The notes under the pieces were generated by a model. The model worked only from the letters and a program-made list of their open reading frames with translations, was not told the DNA's origin and did no database searches. Shown here piece after piece: positions 45,916-54,137 of a stretch of 64,000 nucleotides of DNA; position 1 is the first letter of the stretch; each line of letters starts with the position of its first letter. Both the position numbers and the translations under genes were made by a program. Source of the DNA: Candidatus Marivariicella framensis (GTDB lineage: Bacteria > Bacteroidota > Bacteroidia > Flavobacteriales > Flavobacteriaceae); the NCBI GenBank assembly GCA_905182735.1, contig CAJJCT010000008.1:1-64000 (forward strand), given 5' to 3'.

Positions 45916-46764
45916 TTGAAAAAATTATACAGTTCCGTTAAATACATGTTAATTAGTGTATTTGCTTTTTCAATTATGAATGCGTTGTTAAAACACCTGA
46001 CAAACTACGGAACTTTTCAATTGGTTTTTTTTAGATCAATTACTACGTTGGCTATCACTTCAAGTTTACTAATTTATTATAAGATTCCATTTTTTGGTAA
46101 AAACAAAATAATTTTAATGAAAAGGGGAGTGGTTGGTGCTTTAGCTATGCTTTGTTTTTTTTTCTCTGTTAGCTATATGTCGGTTGGTTCTGCCGTATCA
46201 ATAAGGTACATCTCACCAATTTTTGCTGCAATATTAACTGTCTTTTTTTTTAATAAAAAAATATCTAAAATTGAATGGTTTTTTTACCTTATATCATTTA
46301 TAGGTATTCTTTTTATTAGAGGTTTTAATAATAAAATGAATTTATTTGGTTTTTCCATGGCTTTGCTTGCTGCTTTTTTTTCAGCATTTGTTTACTTAAT
46401 TATTGAATTAATTGGAAAGAAGGAGCACCCTTTAGTTATAGTTAATTATTTTATGATGACTTCTTTTACATTAAGTTTTATTGGTATTTATTTTTACTGG
46501 ACTCCAGTAATAAATGAAGATCTATTACTTTTATTTCTTATGGGTGTTGTTGGTTTTTTTGGTCAATATTATATGACAAAAGCTTTTCAAAATGGATTTG
46601 CTTACAAGATTGCCCCAATTAAATATGTAGAAGTAGTATTTACTATTTTATTTGGAGTTTTTGTTTTAGAGGAAAGATATACTTTATTAACCCTTTTAGG
46701 GATTTTTATGGTTATCAGTGGATTGGTTTTTAATCTCATTTATAAATCTATAAATAAGAATTAG
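45916..46764 (+). CDS. DMT superfamily (EamA) transporter
   Basis: Membrane protein of 282 residues with about ten helices in two EamA repeats, e.g. FSIMNALLKHLTNYGTFQLVFFR and SVGSAVSIRYISPIFAAIL in the first and NGFAYKIAPIKYVEVVF in the second. It starts with TTG (LKKLYSSVKYMLISV); an internal ATG at 45946 would cut into the first helix. The substrate is unknown; relatives export amino acids or metabolites. Its stop codon interlocks with the convergent metallopeptidase gene (4 shared bases). Confidence 0.88.
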   Translation: MKKLYSSVKYMLISVFAFSIMNALLKHLTNYGTFQLVFFRSITTLAITSSLLIYYKIPFFGKNKIILMKRGVVGALAMLCFFFSVSYMSVGSAVSIRYISPIFAAILTVFFFNKKISKIEWFFYLISFIGILFIRGFNNKMNLFGFSMALLAAFFSAFVYLIIELIGKKEHPLVIVNYFMMTSFTLSFIGIYFYWTPVINEDLLLLFLMGVVGFFGQYYMTKAFQNGFAYKIAPIKYVEVVFTILFGVFVLEERYTLLTLLGIFMVISGLVFNLIYKSINKN

Positions 46765-47348
46765 TCACCTGGACATTCGATATATGATATTCCAGGAAAA
46801 TCTCTTCTTAAAAATCGATTTTTAGCTTTAATGAAATCATTAATTTTTGTATCTCCTCTTGGGATCGAAGGATACATTATATCCGTTCTGTTTTGACTGT
46901 GTTCGTATTTGTAAACATCATGTCCAAACTCATGATACATTAGCCATAGTTGTTGTATTTCTGTGTAATCTTCCCAGAAATTAAGTATAACCCCAATTAT
47001 AACAGCTTCTCTATTGCAATAACCTGCAAATGTTGAATAACCTGCATGATCTGGAGACACCCCTGAAGCAAATTCTTCTGGCGTTTGTATGTCAAATTTT
47101 AAATTTACAATTGTATTGATTTCTCCATAATCCGGACCACCCCTTGAGCATTTAACATCTTCCACGAACAAATTCCAATAACTCATTAGGTCAGAACTAT
47201 CTACGTTAGTATAATCAACACAGCTAGATATCTGAGCTTCTAATATCTCTTCTTCTTCCGCTAGTATTTCCAAGTTATCCTCAGAACTACATTTTATTAA
47301 GAATAAAACGATAATTAAAAAAAAAATTTTGAAATTTGAACTTAACAT
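46761..47348 (-). CDS. Lipoprotein with HExxH zinc-metallopeptidase motif
   Basis: 195 residues. The leader FFLIIVLFLIKC gives lipidated C20 followed by SSEDN and a Glu-rich linker. The catalytic motif is H139-E-F-G-H143 with a third His at 150 (HEFGHDVYKYEH), and a Met-turn-like DIMYPS follows at 156-161. This resembles metzincins but with one extra residue before the third His, a spacing also seen in other small Bacteroidota lipoproteins. A surface-anchored protease is inferred; substrate unknown. Divergent from the Ser/Asn-tailed protein gene. Confidence 0.75.
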   Translation of the reverse strand: MLSSNFKIFFLIIVLFLIKCSSEDNLEILAEEEEILEAQISSCVDYTNVDSSDLMSYWNLFVEDVKCSRGGPDYGEINTIVNLKFDIQTPEEFASGVSPDHAGYSTFAGYCNREAVIIGVILNFWEDYTEIQQLWLMYHEFGHDVYKYEHSQNRTDIMYPSIPRGDTKINDFIKAKNRFLRRDFPGISYIECPGD

Positions 47349-47390
47349 TCATTGATGATTTAGATGATTGCAAAATTAATATTTATTAAG

Positions 47391-47418
47391 TTAACATTTA
47401 ACATTTAACATTTAATAT
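47391..47418 (+). repeat. Four tandem 7-bp repeats (TTAACAT) between divergent secreted-protein genes
   Basis: Three perfect TTAACAT units (47391-47411) and a fourth TTAATAT with one change. They lie in the short promoter region between the lipoprotein gene (start 47348) and the rightward gene (start 47460). Changes in copy number would shift promoter spacing by 7 bases. Effect on expression is unproven. Confidence 0.6.
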
Positions 47419-47459
47419 TAAATTAAAATTAGTTAACTTAGTTGCGTAATACAATTCAC

Positions 47460-48311
47460 ATGAAACTAGTTAAATTAATTTTATTCTTTTTTATCAGTAT
47501 TAGTTTTTTCAGCTATTCCCAAGCTGATCTTGAAAATAAAATTAAAGAAGAATTTAAATTAAATTATGATTTAAGAATCATGGAAGATCCAATTAGTGTT
47601 CGTAATCTTTTTTTAAAGAATCAAGATTTGGTTTCCGACTACATCACTTTTGTTACAAATTCCAATAGATCCTGGTATTTTAATTATTTCAACTTAAATT
47701 CAATGAGAAGATATGGATGGAATTCATACTTGGAGCTTTATGATAATAGATTTTTAACTTGGAATAAATGGAGAGATGATCTGATTCTTTCTTTTGGTGA
47801 TTACGAGTGGTTTAAACCTAAATTTAAATATTTTTTTGGATCGGATTACTTTACTGATTTAACTCAATATTCAATTAAATTAGCTAATGAGAATTTATAC
47901 GTATTAAGGCAACTTGAATTGTTAGGAAGTAATGCTATTGAACTTGCTGATATACCTAGTTCAACGGGCAATAAAAACTCAAAACCTGTAAGAGACGATA
48001 TTTTAACTGTTCTTGTTAAAAATGGAAAGAAATTTAAAGTTGTTCCTACCCCACGTAGAAGTAATTCTTGGATAACTCGTAATTCTAGAAACGATACAAG
48101 ATCATATACTAACAATGGAGGTATTAGAGATACTCGTGTTTATAAAGGACCAGATAACTCAAATAACGGATACTCAAGTCAAGGAAATAGTTCAACAAAT
48201 TCAGCTCCAACTATAACAAGGTCTATAGTTGCTTCAGGAGGAAGTACTAGCTCGAATGCTACAAGTTCAAGTGGAGGATCAACAGTTGTCTCAACTGCAA
48301 AAAAACAATAA
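47460..48311 (+). CDS. Exported protein of unknown function with Ser/Asn/Gly-rich tail
   Basis: 283 residues from the ATG at 47460 (a TTG 6 codons earlier is less likely). Signal peptide LVKLILFFFISISFFSYSQ. Residues about 25-170 are Phe/Tyr/Asn-rich and ordered-looking (RSWYFNYFNLNSMRRYGW, SFGDYEWFKPKFKYFF). The segment VRDDILTVLVKNGKKFKVVP precedes a low-complexity tail of about 80 residues rich in Ser, Asn, Thr and Gly. I do not recognise the family. Cell-surface or periplasmic placement is inferred. It is followed by a spacer holding tRNA-Met. Confidence 0.65.
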   Translation: MKLVKLILFFFISISFFSYSQADLENKIKEEFKLNYDLRIMEDPISVRNLFLKNQDLVSDYITFVTNSNRSWYFNYFNLNSMRRYGWNSYLELYDNRFLTWNKWRDDLILSFGDYEWFKPKFKYFFGSDYFTDLTQYSIKLANENLYVLRQLELLGSNAIELADIPSSTGNKNSKPVRDDILTVLVKNGKKFKVVPTPRRSNSWITRNSRNDTRSYTNNGGIRDTRVYKGPDNSNNGYSSQGNSSTNSAPTITRSIVASGGSTSSNATSSSGGSTVVSTAKKQ

Positions 48312-48421
48312 CACTTTATAGCTTTACTAGAGATTGATTTTAACTTATAATCAATTGCTTTTTATGTTCAAGAACTAATGTTAATTTAGCTGTACACCTA
48401 CTTTTAAAATAGTTTAATTTG

Positions 48422-48495
48422 TAGCGAGAGGGGGGCACGATCCCCCGACCTCCGGGTTATGAATCCGACGCTCTAACCAGCTGAGCTACCTCGCC
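48422..48495 (-). tRNA. tRNA-Met (anticodon CAT)
   Basis: Cloverleaf read on the minus strand: acceptor GGCGAGG, D-arm GCTC...GAGC, anticodon loop TTCATAA with CAT, variable AGGTC, and a T-arm with GGGGG/CCCCC. The A31-C39 mismatch in the anticodon stem is usual for elongator tRNA-Met in this phylum. The T-loop reads ATCGTGC rather than TTCNANN. No CCA is encoded. The gene ends at the discriminator A (48422) and lies between two rightward protein genes. Confidence 0.93.
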
Positions 48496-48608
48496 ATTGG
48501 GGGGCAAATATAGTTAAAGCTTTATTTAAACACAATGATTAGTAAATTTTAAGTTATTAAAGGATAAACAATTTCTTTTTTTATATATTGATCAAAATTT
48601 TTAATAAT

Positions 48609-49001
48609 ATGAGTAAGAAAATTCCATTCATCCTAGAAATTGATTTTCAAGCTTCTCCACAACTCCTTTTTCAATATTTGTCAACACCATCCGGTTTGTC
48701 AGAGTGGTTTGCTGATGATGTTAATTCAAGAGGTGAGGACTTTACTTTCTTCTGGGATGACGGAGAAGAAAAAGCAAAATTAATTCAAAAGAAAAATAAC
48801 GAAAGAGTTAGGTTTCAATGGTTAAATGATGATGAAGATGCAGATCAGATTTATTTTGAATTTAAAATTCAAGTTGATGAAATTACAAAAGATGTTTCTT
48901 TAATTATTTCAGATTTTTCAGATGAAGATGAACTTGAAGAATCTAAAATGCTGTGGGAGAACCTAGTAGCTTCATTAAAACAAGTTTTAGGCTCTAGTTA
49001 A
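48609..49001 (+). CDS. START-like / AHSA1-fold (SRPBCC) protein
   Basis: About 130 residues from the ATG at 48609 (MSKKIPFILEIDF); an earlier ATG at 48588 is less likely. The helix-grip fold is suggested by PQLLFQYLSTPSGLSEWFADDVN at about 15-37 and the C-terminal helix EESKMLWENLVASLKQVLGS. The chain is very acidic (WDDGEEKA, NDDEDADQ). Members bind hydrophobic ligands or interact with chaperones; function here is unknown. It is common in Flavobacteriia beside the class IV aminotransferase-like gene, which starts 7 bases later. Confidence 0.85.
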   Translation: MSKKIPFILEIDFQASPQLLFQYLSTPSGLSEWFADDVNSRGEDFTFFWDDGEEKAKLIQKKNNERVRFQWLNDDEDADQIYFEFKIQVDEITKDVSLIISDFSDEDELEESKMLWENLVASLKQVLGSS

Positions 49002-49008
49002 AGTATAG

Positions 49009-49842
49009 ATGATTAACATTAACGGAGCGATTTACTCTAATTACAATACTATTCCTTCAAGTTTTATTAAATCATTTCTTGTAAATCCTGTTTTTGATTT
49101 TAAACTAAGATGGGAAGGCAATAAAATTCTGTTTTGGGAAGAACATTATTTCATGATGATGGCTCAATTAAGGCGATTAAGATTGGTAATACCAATGGAT
49201 TTCACACTTGACTTTTTTATTAAAGAAATTAAAAAACTTATTAATATTGAAAATGAAAAATATTTAATAATTCATTTAAAATTTGCAAATGAATTTAAGC
49301 CAAATTTTAATAATTTTCAGCCCAATTTAATTACAGCAATCTTTACTTCGAAATCTAAATCATTAATTCATGATGATTTTTCATCCATAAATGAAATGTC
49401 ATTATTCAAAGATTATAATTTAACTGACCAGGAATTTGGTTCTATTTCTTATCTACAGAAAGACATAAAGAGGATTGCTTCTATTGAATCATTTGAAAAT
49501 AATTGTGATGATAATATTATTTTAAATAATAAAAAAAATGTGATTGGATCAGTATTGGGTAATGTCTTTTTACTTCACGAAGGGAGAATTATATGTCCGC
49601 CATCTAGTATTGGGAGAGAATCAATTGTATTGTCTGATTTATTTATTGAATACTTGAAAAATAACAATATTAGTTTTTCTTATGAGTCTTTTGGTGTTTT
49701 TGAACTTCAGGTGTCTGATGAGCTATCAGTTTTGTCAATTGATAACGGAATAAGTCCAGTGTGTAAATACAGAAAAAAAACTTATCAGACCAAACGTTTG
49801 CCTGAGGTTTTCAAATCATTTATTAAAACAAGCTTAGGTTAA
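49009..49842 (+). CDS. Aminotransferase class IV-like protein, catalytic lysine not found
   Basis: 277 residues with the class IV fold order: N-terminal NGAIYS..., the substrate domain HYFMMMAQLRRLRLVIPMDF, and the C-terminal half IILNNKKNVIGSVLGNVFLLHEGRIICPP, as in D-amino acid, branched-chain and aminodeoxychorismate enzymes. The PLP lysine normally lies about 24 residues before this ILN block. Here that place reads GSISYLQ (144-150) with no lysine at the expected site; the nearest Lys are 151 and 154. It is co-directional with the START-like gene, and its stop interlocks with yqgE. Confidence 0.75.
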   Translation: MININGAIYSNYNTIPSSFIKSFLVNPVFDFKLRWEGNKILFWEEHYFMMMAQLRRLRLVIPMDFTLDFFIKEIKKLINIENEKYLIIHLKFANEFKPNFNNFQPNLITAIFTSKSKSLIHDDFSSINEMSLFKDYNLTDQEFGSISYLQKDIKRIASIESFENNCDDNIILNNKKNVIGSVLGNVFLLHEGRIICPPSSIGRESIVLSDLFIEYLKNNNISFSYESFGVFELQVSDELSVLSIDNGISPVCKYRKKTYQTKRLPEVFKSFIKTSLG

Positions 49843-50384
49843 TTATGATTTGGATTTTCAGGGCTATTTGACCATATAAGATATTCTCCCCCTATTGAGT
49901 TTAAGTAATTTTTCCAAATACCTTCAGTTTCATTTGATAAAACTAAGTCTTGGTCTATGTTTTTAAATATCTCCCAGTTTTTATCTTTCATTTCATTTTT
50001 TAACTGGTTTGGATTCCAACCAGAATAACCTAAGAAGAACTTGATATCCTCTTTAGATATTTTATCATCATTTATTAATTTGACGATTTCATCAAAATCT
50101 CCTCCCCAATTTAGGTTTTTACATATAGATATACTTCCTGACACTTTGACTTTAGAATTGTATATGAAAAATAAACTATCGGTTTCAACAGGTCCTCCAT
50201 AGTATAAAGGAAATGGTTTTTTTAATTGATTAGCAACTTCATTTAAAGAGTAGTCTAATTTTTTATTAATCACAAATCCCATAAGAGTCTCATTAGTATT
50301 ATCAACTAGAACTACTACCGTCCTATGAAAAGATAAATCTCCAACGATGCTAGGTGCAGCAACCAAAATGTACCCTTTTTTCAT
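49839..50384 (-). CDS. YqgE/AlgH family protein (DUF179)
   Basis: 181-residue cytosolic protein of poorly known function. Landmarks: ILVAAPSIVGDLSFHRTVVVLV, MGFVINKKLDYSLNEV, PLYYGGPVETDSLFFIY, FLGYSGWNPNQLKNEM and the closing Trp-containing segment EYLIWSNSPENP. The stop codon is interlocked with the convergent class IV gene. Upstream (50385-50465) lies the terminator of the HU gene, so the two are separate transcripts. Confidence 0.93.
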   Translation of the reverse strand: MKKGYILVAAPSIVGDLSFHRTVVVLVDNTNETLMGFVINKKLDYSLNEVANQLKKPFPLYYGGPVETDSLFFIYNSKVKVSGSISICKNLNWGGDFDEIVKLINDDKISKEDIKFFLGYSGWNPNQLKNEMKDKNWEIFKNIDQDLVLSNETEGIWKNYLNSIGGEYLIWSNSPENPNHN

Positions 50385-50415
50385 TTTAATTCACTTAGAT
50401 CTTAAAATTAGTCAT

Positions 50416-50449
50416 AAAAAAAGGCTCCATTTTATTGGAGCCTTTTTTT
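50416..50449 (-). terminator. Rho-independent terminator of the HU gene
   Basis: Stem AAGGCTCCA / TGGAGCCTT (50421-50444) with a 6-base loop, preceded by seven A and followed by seven T on the plus strand. On the minus strand it therefore ends in a T-run 17 bases after the HU stop. It is symmetrical enough to work in both directions, but the gene that needs it is the leftward HU gene. Confidence 0.9.
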
Positions 50450-50465
50450 AAAACTAGTTTGCTTT

Positions 50466-50738
50466 TTAATTTACAGATCCAGATAATTCTGCTCCTGCTT
50501 TAAATTTTACTACATTTTTTGCAGCAATTTTAATCGTTGCACCTGTTTGAGGGTTACGACCATCTCGGGCAGCACGTCTTGTTACTGACCATGATCCAAA
50601 TCCTACCAATGAAACTCGATTTCCACCCTTAAGGGCTCCGCTTACATTTCCTAGGAAAGATTCTAATGCTTTTTTAGCAGCAGCTTTAGAGACCCCTGCA
50701 TCAGAAGCCATCGCATCTATTAATTGTGTTTTGTTCAT
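50466..50738 (-). CDS. HU family DNA-binding protein
   Basis: 90-residue nucleoid protein that bends DNA as a dimer. The pattern MNKTQLIDAMASDAGVSKAAA, helix 2 KALESFLGNVSGAL, the beta-saddle RVSLVGFGSWSVTRRAARDG and the arm RNPQTGATIKIAAKNVVKFKAG are complete, including the Pro that intercalates. It forms a single-gene unit with its own terminator and an AT-rich promoter region of about 125 bases shared with no other gene on the right (fmt reads the same way). Confidence 0.97.
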   Translation of the reverse strand: MNKTQLIDAMASDAGVSKAAAKKALESFLGNVSGALKGGNRVSLVGFGSWSVTRRAARDGRNPQTGATIKIAAKNVVKFKAGAELSGSVN

Positions 50739-50863
50739 AATAATTTAAGATTAAATGTTTTATATTATACAAATTATAACCTTTAACTAGAATGCAAAAG
50801 AAAAGTATAGGAAAAAGCTCCATTTTGTTAATAAGTGCAAGTTATTGTTGATAATAGCAGTGC

Positions 50864-51808
50864 TTAGGAGACTAAAACACCAGTATTAAAGGTAAAACCA
50901 TTTAATAATTGAATGCTTGATAGCCTCTTTTTATTTGAAAGCTGAAGGTTTTTAATAATAAGAAACCCTTCTTTATGAGAAATTTTTATTTGTTTATTAG
51001 TAACGACAAGTTCATTATTGTTGTAATTATGCGGTGTGTATTCACAATCACTTTCAAAAATTTTAAAAGTATTAACATTCTCTTGATCTATCATTTTAGT
51101 CCAAGCACCTGGGTAACTATTTAAACCGTTAACGAATGAAACAATTTGACTTAAAGAATCACTCCAATTAATTTTTGTATTTTCTTTTGTAAGTTTTGGA
51201 GCAACCTTTAGAAGCTTGTCATTGTTTTGTTTGTAGGGAGATGACTTATCATTAAATATATTTTGAATTGTATTAATAACCAGCGGTTTCCCAATTTTCA
51301 ATAAATTATTATGAAGTGAATCAAAAGTTTCATTATTATTAATTATATACTCACTTTTCGATAAAACTTTACCTGTGTCAATTTTCTCATCAATTAAAAA
51401 TGTTGTGACACCAGTAATTTTTTCTTGATTAATTATAACCCAATTTATAGGCGCAGCTCCTCTATAATTAGGCAGTAATGATGCATGAAGATTAAAAGTT
51501 CCTTTTTTTGGAATGCTCCAAACGATTTTCGGAATCATCCGGAATGCAACGACTACAAATAAATCAGAATTATATAGTTTGAGTTCTGAAATAAATGATT
51601 CTTCTTTAAGGTTTTCGGGCTGATACAGCTTTATATTATTTTTAATGCAATAATTTTTAACTGGAGAAAAATTAATTTTCCTGCCTCTTCCTGATTTTCG
51701 ATCTGGAGAAGTAACTACCGCATCAATTATATATTTTTTTTGATGTATTTCATCTAATACACCAACAGCAAAATCTGGAGTTCCAAAAAAAATAATTTGG
51801 GGTTTCAT
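50864..51808 (-). CDS. fmt: Methionyl-tRNA formyltransferase
   Basis: Formylates initiator Met-tRNA with 10-formyl-tetrahydrofolate. Catalytic residues are visible: N106, H108 (NLHASLLPNYRG) and D144 (LIDEKIDTG). The N-terminal FFGTPDFAVGVLDEI and the C-terminal OB-like tRNA-binding domain (about 205-314, containing NGLNSYPGAWTK) are intact. Length 314. It lies downstream of recQ in the same leftward direction with a 40-base gap. Confidence 0.96.
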   Translation of the reverse strand: MKPQIIFFGTPDFAVGVLDEIHQKKYIIDAVVTSPDRKSGRGRKINFSPVKNYCIKNNIKLYQPENLKEESFISELKLYNSDLFVVVAFRMIPKIVWSIPKKGTFNLHASLLPNYRGAAPINWVIINQEKITGVTTFLIDEKIDTGKVLSKSEYIINNNETFDSLHNNLLKIGKPLVINTIQNIFNDKSSPYKQNNDKLLKVAPKLTKENTKINWSDSLSQIVSFVNGLNSYPGAWTKMIDQENVNTFKIFESDCEYTPHNYNNNELVVTNKQIKISHKEGFLIIKNLQLSNKKRLSSIQLLNGFTFNTGVLVS

Positions 51809-51848
51809 TCTTTTAAAATTTATACTATGAAATTAAATCTATTTTTAA

Positions 51849-53546
51849 TTATTTACAGCAAAAAGAACTACAATTCATACAGTTATTAGCTTTATTTTCT
51901 CCAAAATATTTAAGTAGCTGTCGTGTTTTACAATTTTTATCATCATAAATAAGTTTTATAATTTTTTTAAATTTTATTTTTTTAATACTGTTTATTTCTT
52001 CTAGTTGTTTAATTAAGGGGTTTATGCTATAATTATCCTCTCTAGGTTTTAACCAGTGTAATTGAATATCAGAACTTGTTATATCTAAATCTAATAAATT
52101 TATTTTATTATAAAACTTAAGATATTCATAGATTTCTTTTCGACTTAGGTTGGTGAATTGAATTAGCTTTTCTATTGATATTTCAATTTTTTTATCCATT
52201 ATGCTTGGGTAAAACCTTATAAGTGATTCTATGACTTTAGATTGTGGGTTTGAAAGCTTAATGCTATCCTTAATAGTGTTAATACTGGCTTGAACATGAA
52301 TTTTTATTTTATTATTTCTTGTATAATTTAAAACTATTAATCCGTTATTTTCTAAAAATCGAAAAATGCTATGAGTTGTTCGCTTGTTCAGCTCATATTT
52401 TCTACAAAAAAAAATAAAATCAAAATCAAAACAATTGCCTTGTCCCTCACCAAAAGGAATTTGGAGGTGATTACATAGTTTTTTATATGTTTCAATTAAA
52501 TTAGTTTTGTTTGGAAGACTATTTAAATTTTGGTTAATAAATGAACTTTTATCTTCAGGTGTAACTAATGAGATAGCTTTTGACTTTTCTCCATCTCGCC
52601 CTGCTCTTCCTGACTCTTGGTAATAATTCTCAATACTTCTGGGTATGTCATAATGTATAACTTTTCTAACATTTGATTTGTCTATGCCCATACCAAAAGC
52701 TGTGGTTGCAACAATTATTTTAATATCTTCAGAATGCCATTTTAATAATTTTTCTTTTTTCTCTTCTATAGGAATTCCTCCATGAAAATAGTCTACTGAA
52801 AAACCTTTGTGAGATAGTTTTTTTGAAACATATTCAGTAGATCTTCTTGTGTCACAATATATGATTGAGCTCTCGTTGTTAATTACCTTTAATAAACCAT
52901 TAATTTTATTATCTACATGACTTACTTCGTAAAATATATTTTTTCTCTCATAAGAAGATTCGATTTTATTAATATTAATCAACTCTAAATTTTCAATTAT
53001 ATCATTTTTGACTCTGAGGTTTGCAGAACCAGTATATGCTGTGACTACTGCATTTGGAAAAAGCTTTATTAGGTCTTTAATGTTTCTATATGAAGGTCTA
53101 AATTCATGACCCCATTCAGAGATGCAATGAGCTTCATCTATTGCTATATGATTAACTTTCGCTCTACTTATTTTATTTAAAAATTCAGAATTTATTAATC
53201 TTTCCGGTGAGCAGTAAACAAGATTGTAATTTCCATAAATACAATTATCTAATTGTTGATCCATTGTTAAATTTTTTGAATCAGATTTAAAATAAAAAGA
53301 AGAAATACCTAATTTATTTAAAGCTCTAACTTGATCTTCCATTAGCGCAATCAAAGGTGAAATAACTATTGTAGTTCCACCAATTATTAAAGATGGAAGC
53401 TGATAACATAATGACTTTCCTCCACCAGTAGGGAGAGTGACTAGAGCATTGTCCCCAGATATAATTGAATTAATTATTGCTTCTTGCTGATCTTTAAACT
53501 TCTTATATCCCCAATATTCTAGCAATACATCTTTAATTTTCTTCAT
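51849..53546 (-). CDS. recQ: ATP-dependent DNA helicase RecQ, short form with C-terminal zinc motif
   Basis: 3'-5' DNA helicase for repair and replication-fork restart, 565 residues. Motifs: TLPTGGGKSLCYQLP (Walker A), VISPLIALMEDQV, AIDEAHCISEWGHEFRPSY, TAFGMGIDKSNVR and YYQESGRAGRDG. A winged-helix-like region follows. There is no HRDC domain. The zinc-ligand set CKTRQLLKYFGE ... CMNCSSFC, which in E. coli RecQ precedes the winged helix, is here at the very C-terminus (C539, C556, C559, C563/C564). It overlaps the upstream ATPase gene by 4 bases. Confidence 0.93.
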   Translation of the reverse strand: MKKIKDVLLEYWGYKKFKDQQEAIINSIISGDNALVTLPTGGGKSLCYQLPSLIIGGTTIVISPLIALMEDQVRALNKLGISSFYFKSDSKNLTMDQQLDNCIYGNYNLVYCSPERLINSEFLNKISRAKVNHIAIDEAHCISEWGHEFRPSYRNIKDLIKLFPNAVVTAYTGSANLRVKNDIIENLELININKIESSYERKNIFYEVSHVDNKINGLLKVINNESSIIYCDTRRSTEYVSKKLSHKGFSVDYFHGGIPIEEKKEKLLKWHSEDIKIIVATTAFGMGIDKSNVRKVIHYDIPRSIENYYQESGRAGRDGEKSKAISLVTPEDKSSFINQNLNSLPNKTNLIETYKKLCNHLQIPFGEGQGNCFDFDFIFFCRKYELNKRTTHSIFRFLENNGLIVLNYTRNNKIKIHVQASINTIKDSIKLSNPQSKVIESLIRFYPSIMDKKIEISIEKLIQFTNLSRKEIYEYLKFYNKINLLDLDITSSDIQLHWLKPREDNYSINPLIKQLEEINSIKKIKFKKIIKLIYDDKNCKTRQLLKYFGENKANNCMNCSSFCCK

Positions 53547-54082
53547 AAACAGGAACTAAGTAAATAATCAACTCTATTTTTAATGCTAGTTTTTGAAACA
53601 TCATTTAATTTATAATTATAATGATAATATGTAGATCTAATGGACTTATCAATTGCTCTTGAAATCTTAAAACTTTCTAACCTTTCATCATCATTTAAAA
53701 ATATATCACTCCAAAGAGGTAAAATAAAAACTTTTTGATATTTAAAAACATCATATTCATTTGGAAGAACAAATGATTTATTTATAAACTTTTGATAAGC
53801 AAAAGTGTCGAAGATGCTGCGATCAAAAAAAATCAAATTATCCTTTGATTTTTTATTTTTTTTTGATTCGTTAAATTGGTTTATTCTCCCTTCAAGAATT
53901 TTTTCACTAAACAAATTGGGTTTTTCTAAAAAAAAATCTTTTATACCATTATTATGCCCCCAGTTAATTAAAGTCCTTGAAAATTCATCGAAACAAGTGT
54001 AGCCTTTAGCTTTTAAAAGATTTATAATTGACGTCTTGCCTGTTCCTGGTGCACCTGTAACAACAATTTTACTTAAATTCAA
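53543..54082 (-). CDS. NadR-like P-loop ATPase/kinase (AAA_28)
   Basis: 179-residue nucleotide-binding protein. Walker A is GAPGTGKTSII at about 10-20, and a Walker-B-like LIFFDRSIFDTFAYQ lies near 85-100, the pattern of AAA_28 proteins related to the ribosylnicotinamide kinase part of NadR. A C-terminal region with conserved basic residues (RAIDKSIRSTYYHYNYKL) could be the lid. Substrate unknown. Its 3' end overlaps recQ by 4 bases, so coupling is likely. Divergent from the DUF493 gene. Confidence 0.85.
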   Translation of the reverse strand: MNLSKIVVTGAPGTGKTSIINLLKAKGYTCFDEFSRTLINWGHNNGIKDFFLEKPNLFSEKILEGRINQFNESKKNKKSKDNLIFFDRSIFDTFAYQKFINKSFVLPNEYDVFKYQKVFILPLWSDIFLNDDERLESFKISRAIDKSIRSTYYHYNYKLNDVSKTSIKNRVDYLLSSCL

Positions 54083-54137
54083 AGGATTATTTTTAAACTA
54101 TATTTACACAAAGTTAAACTACTCAATACATCAATTT

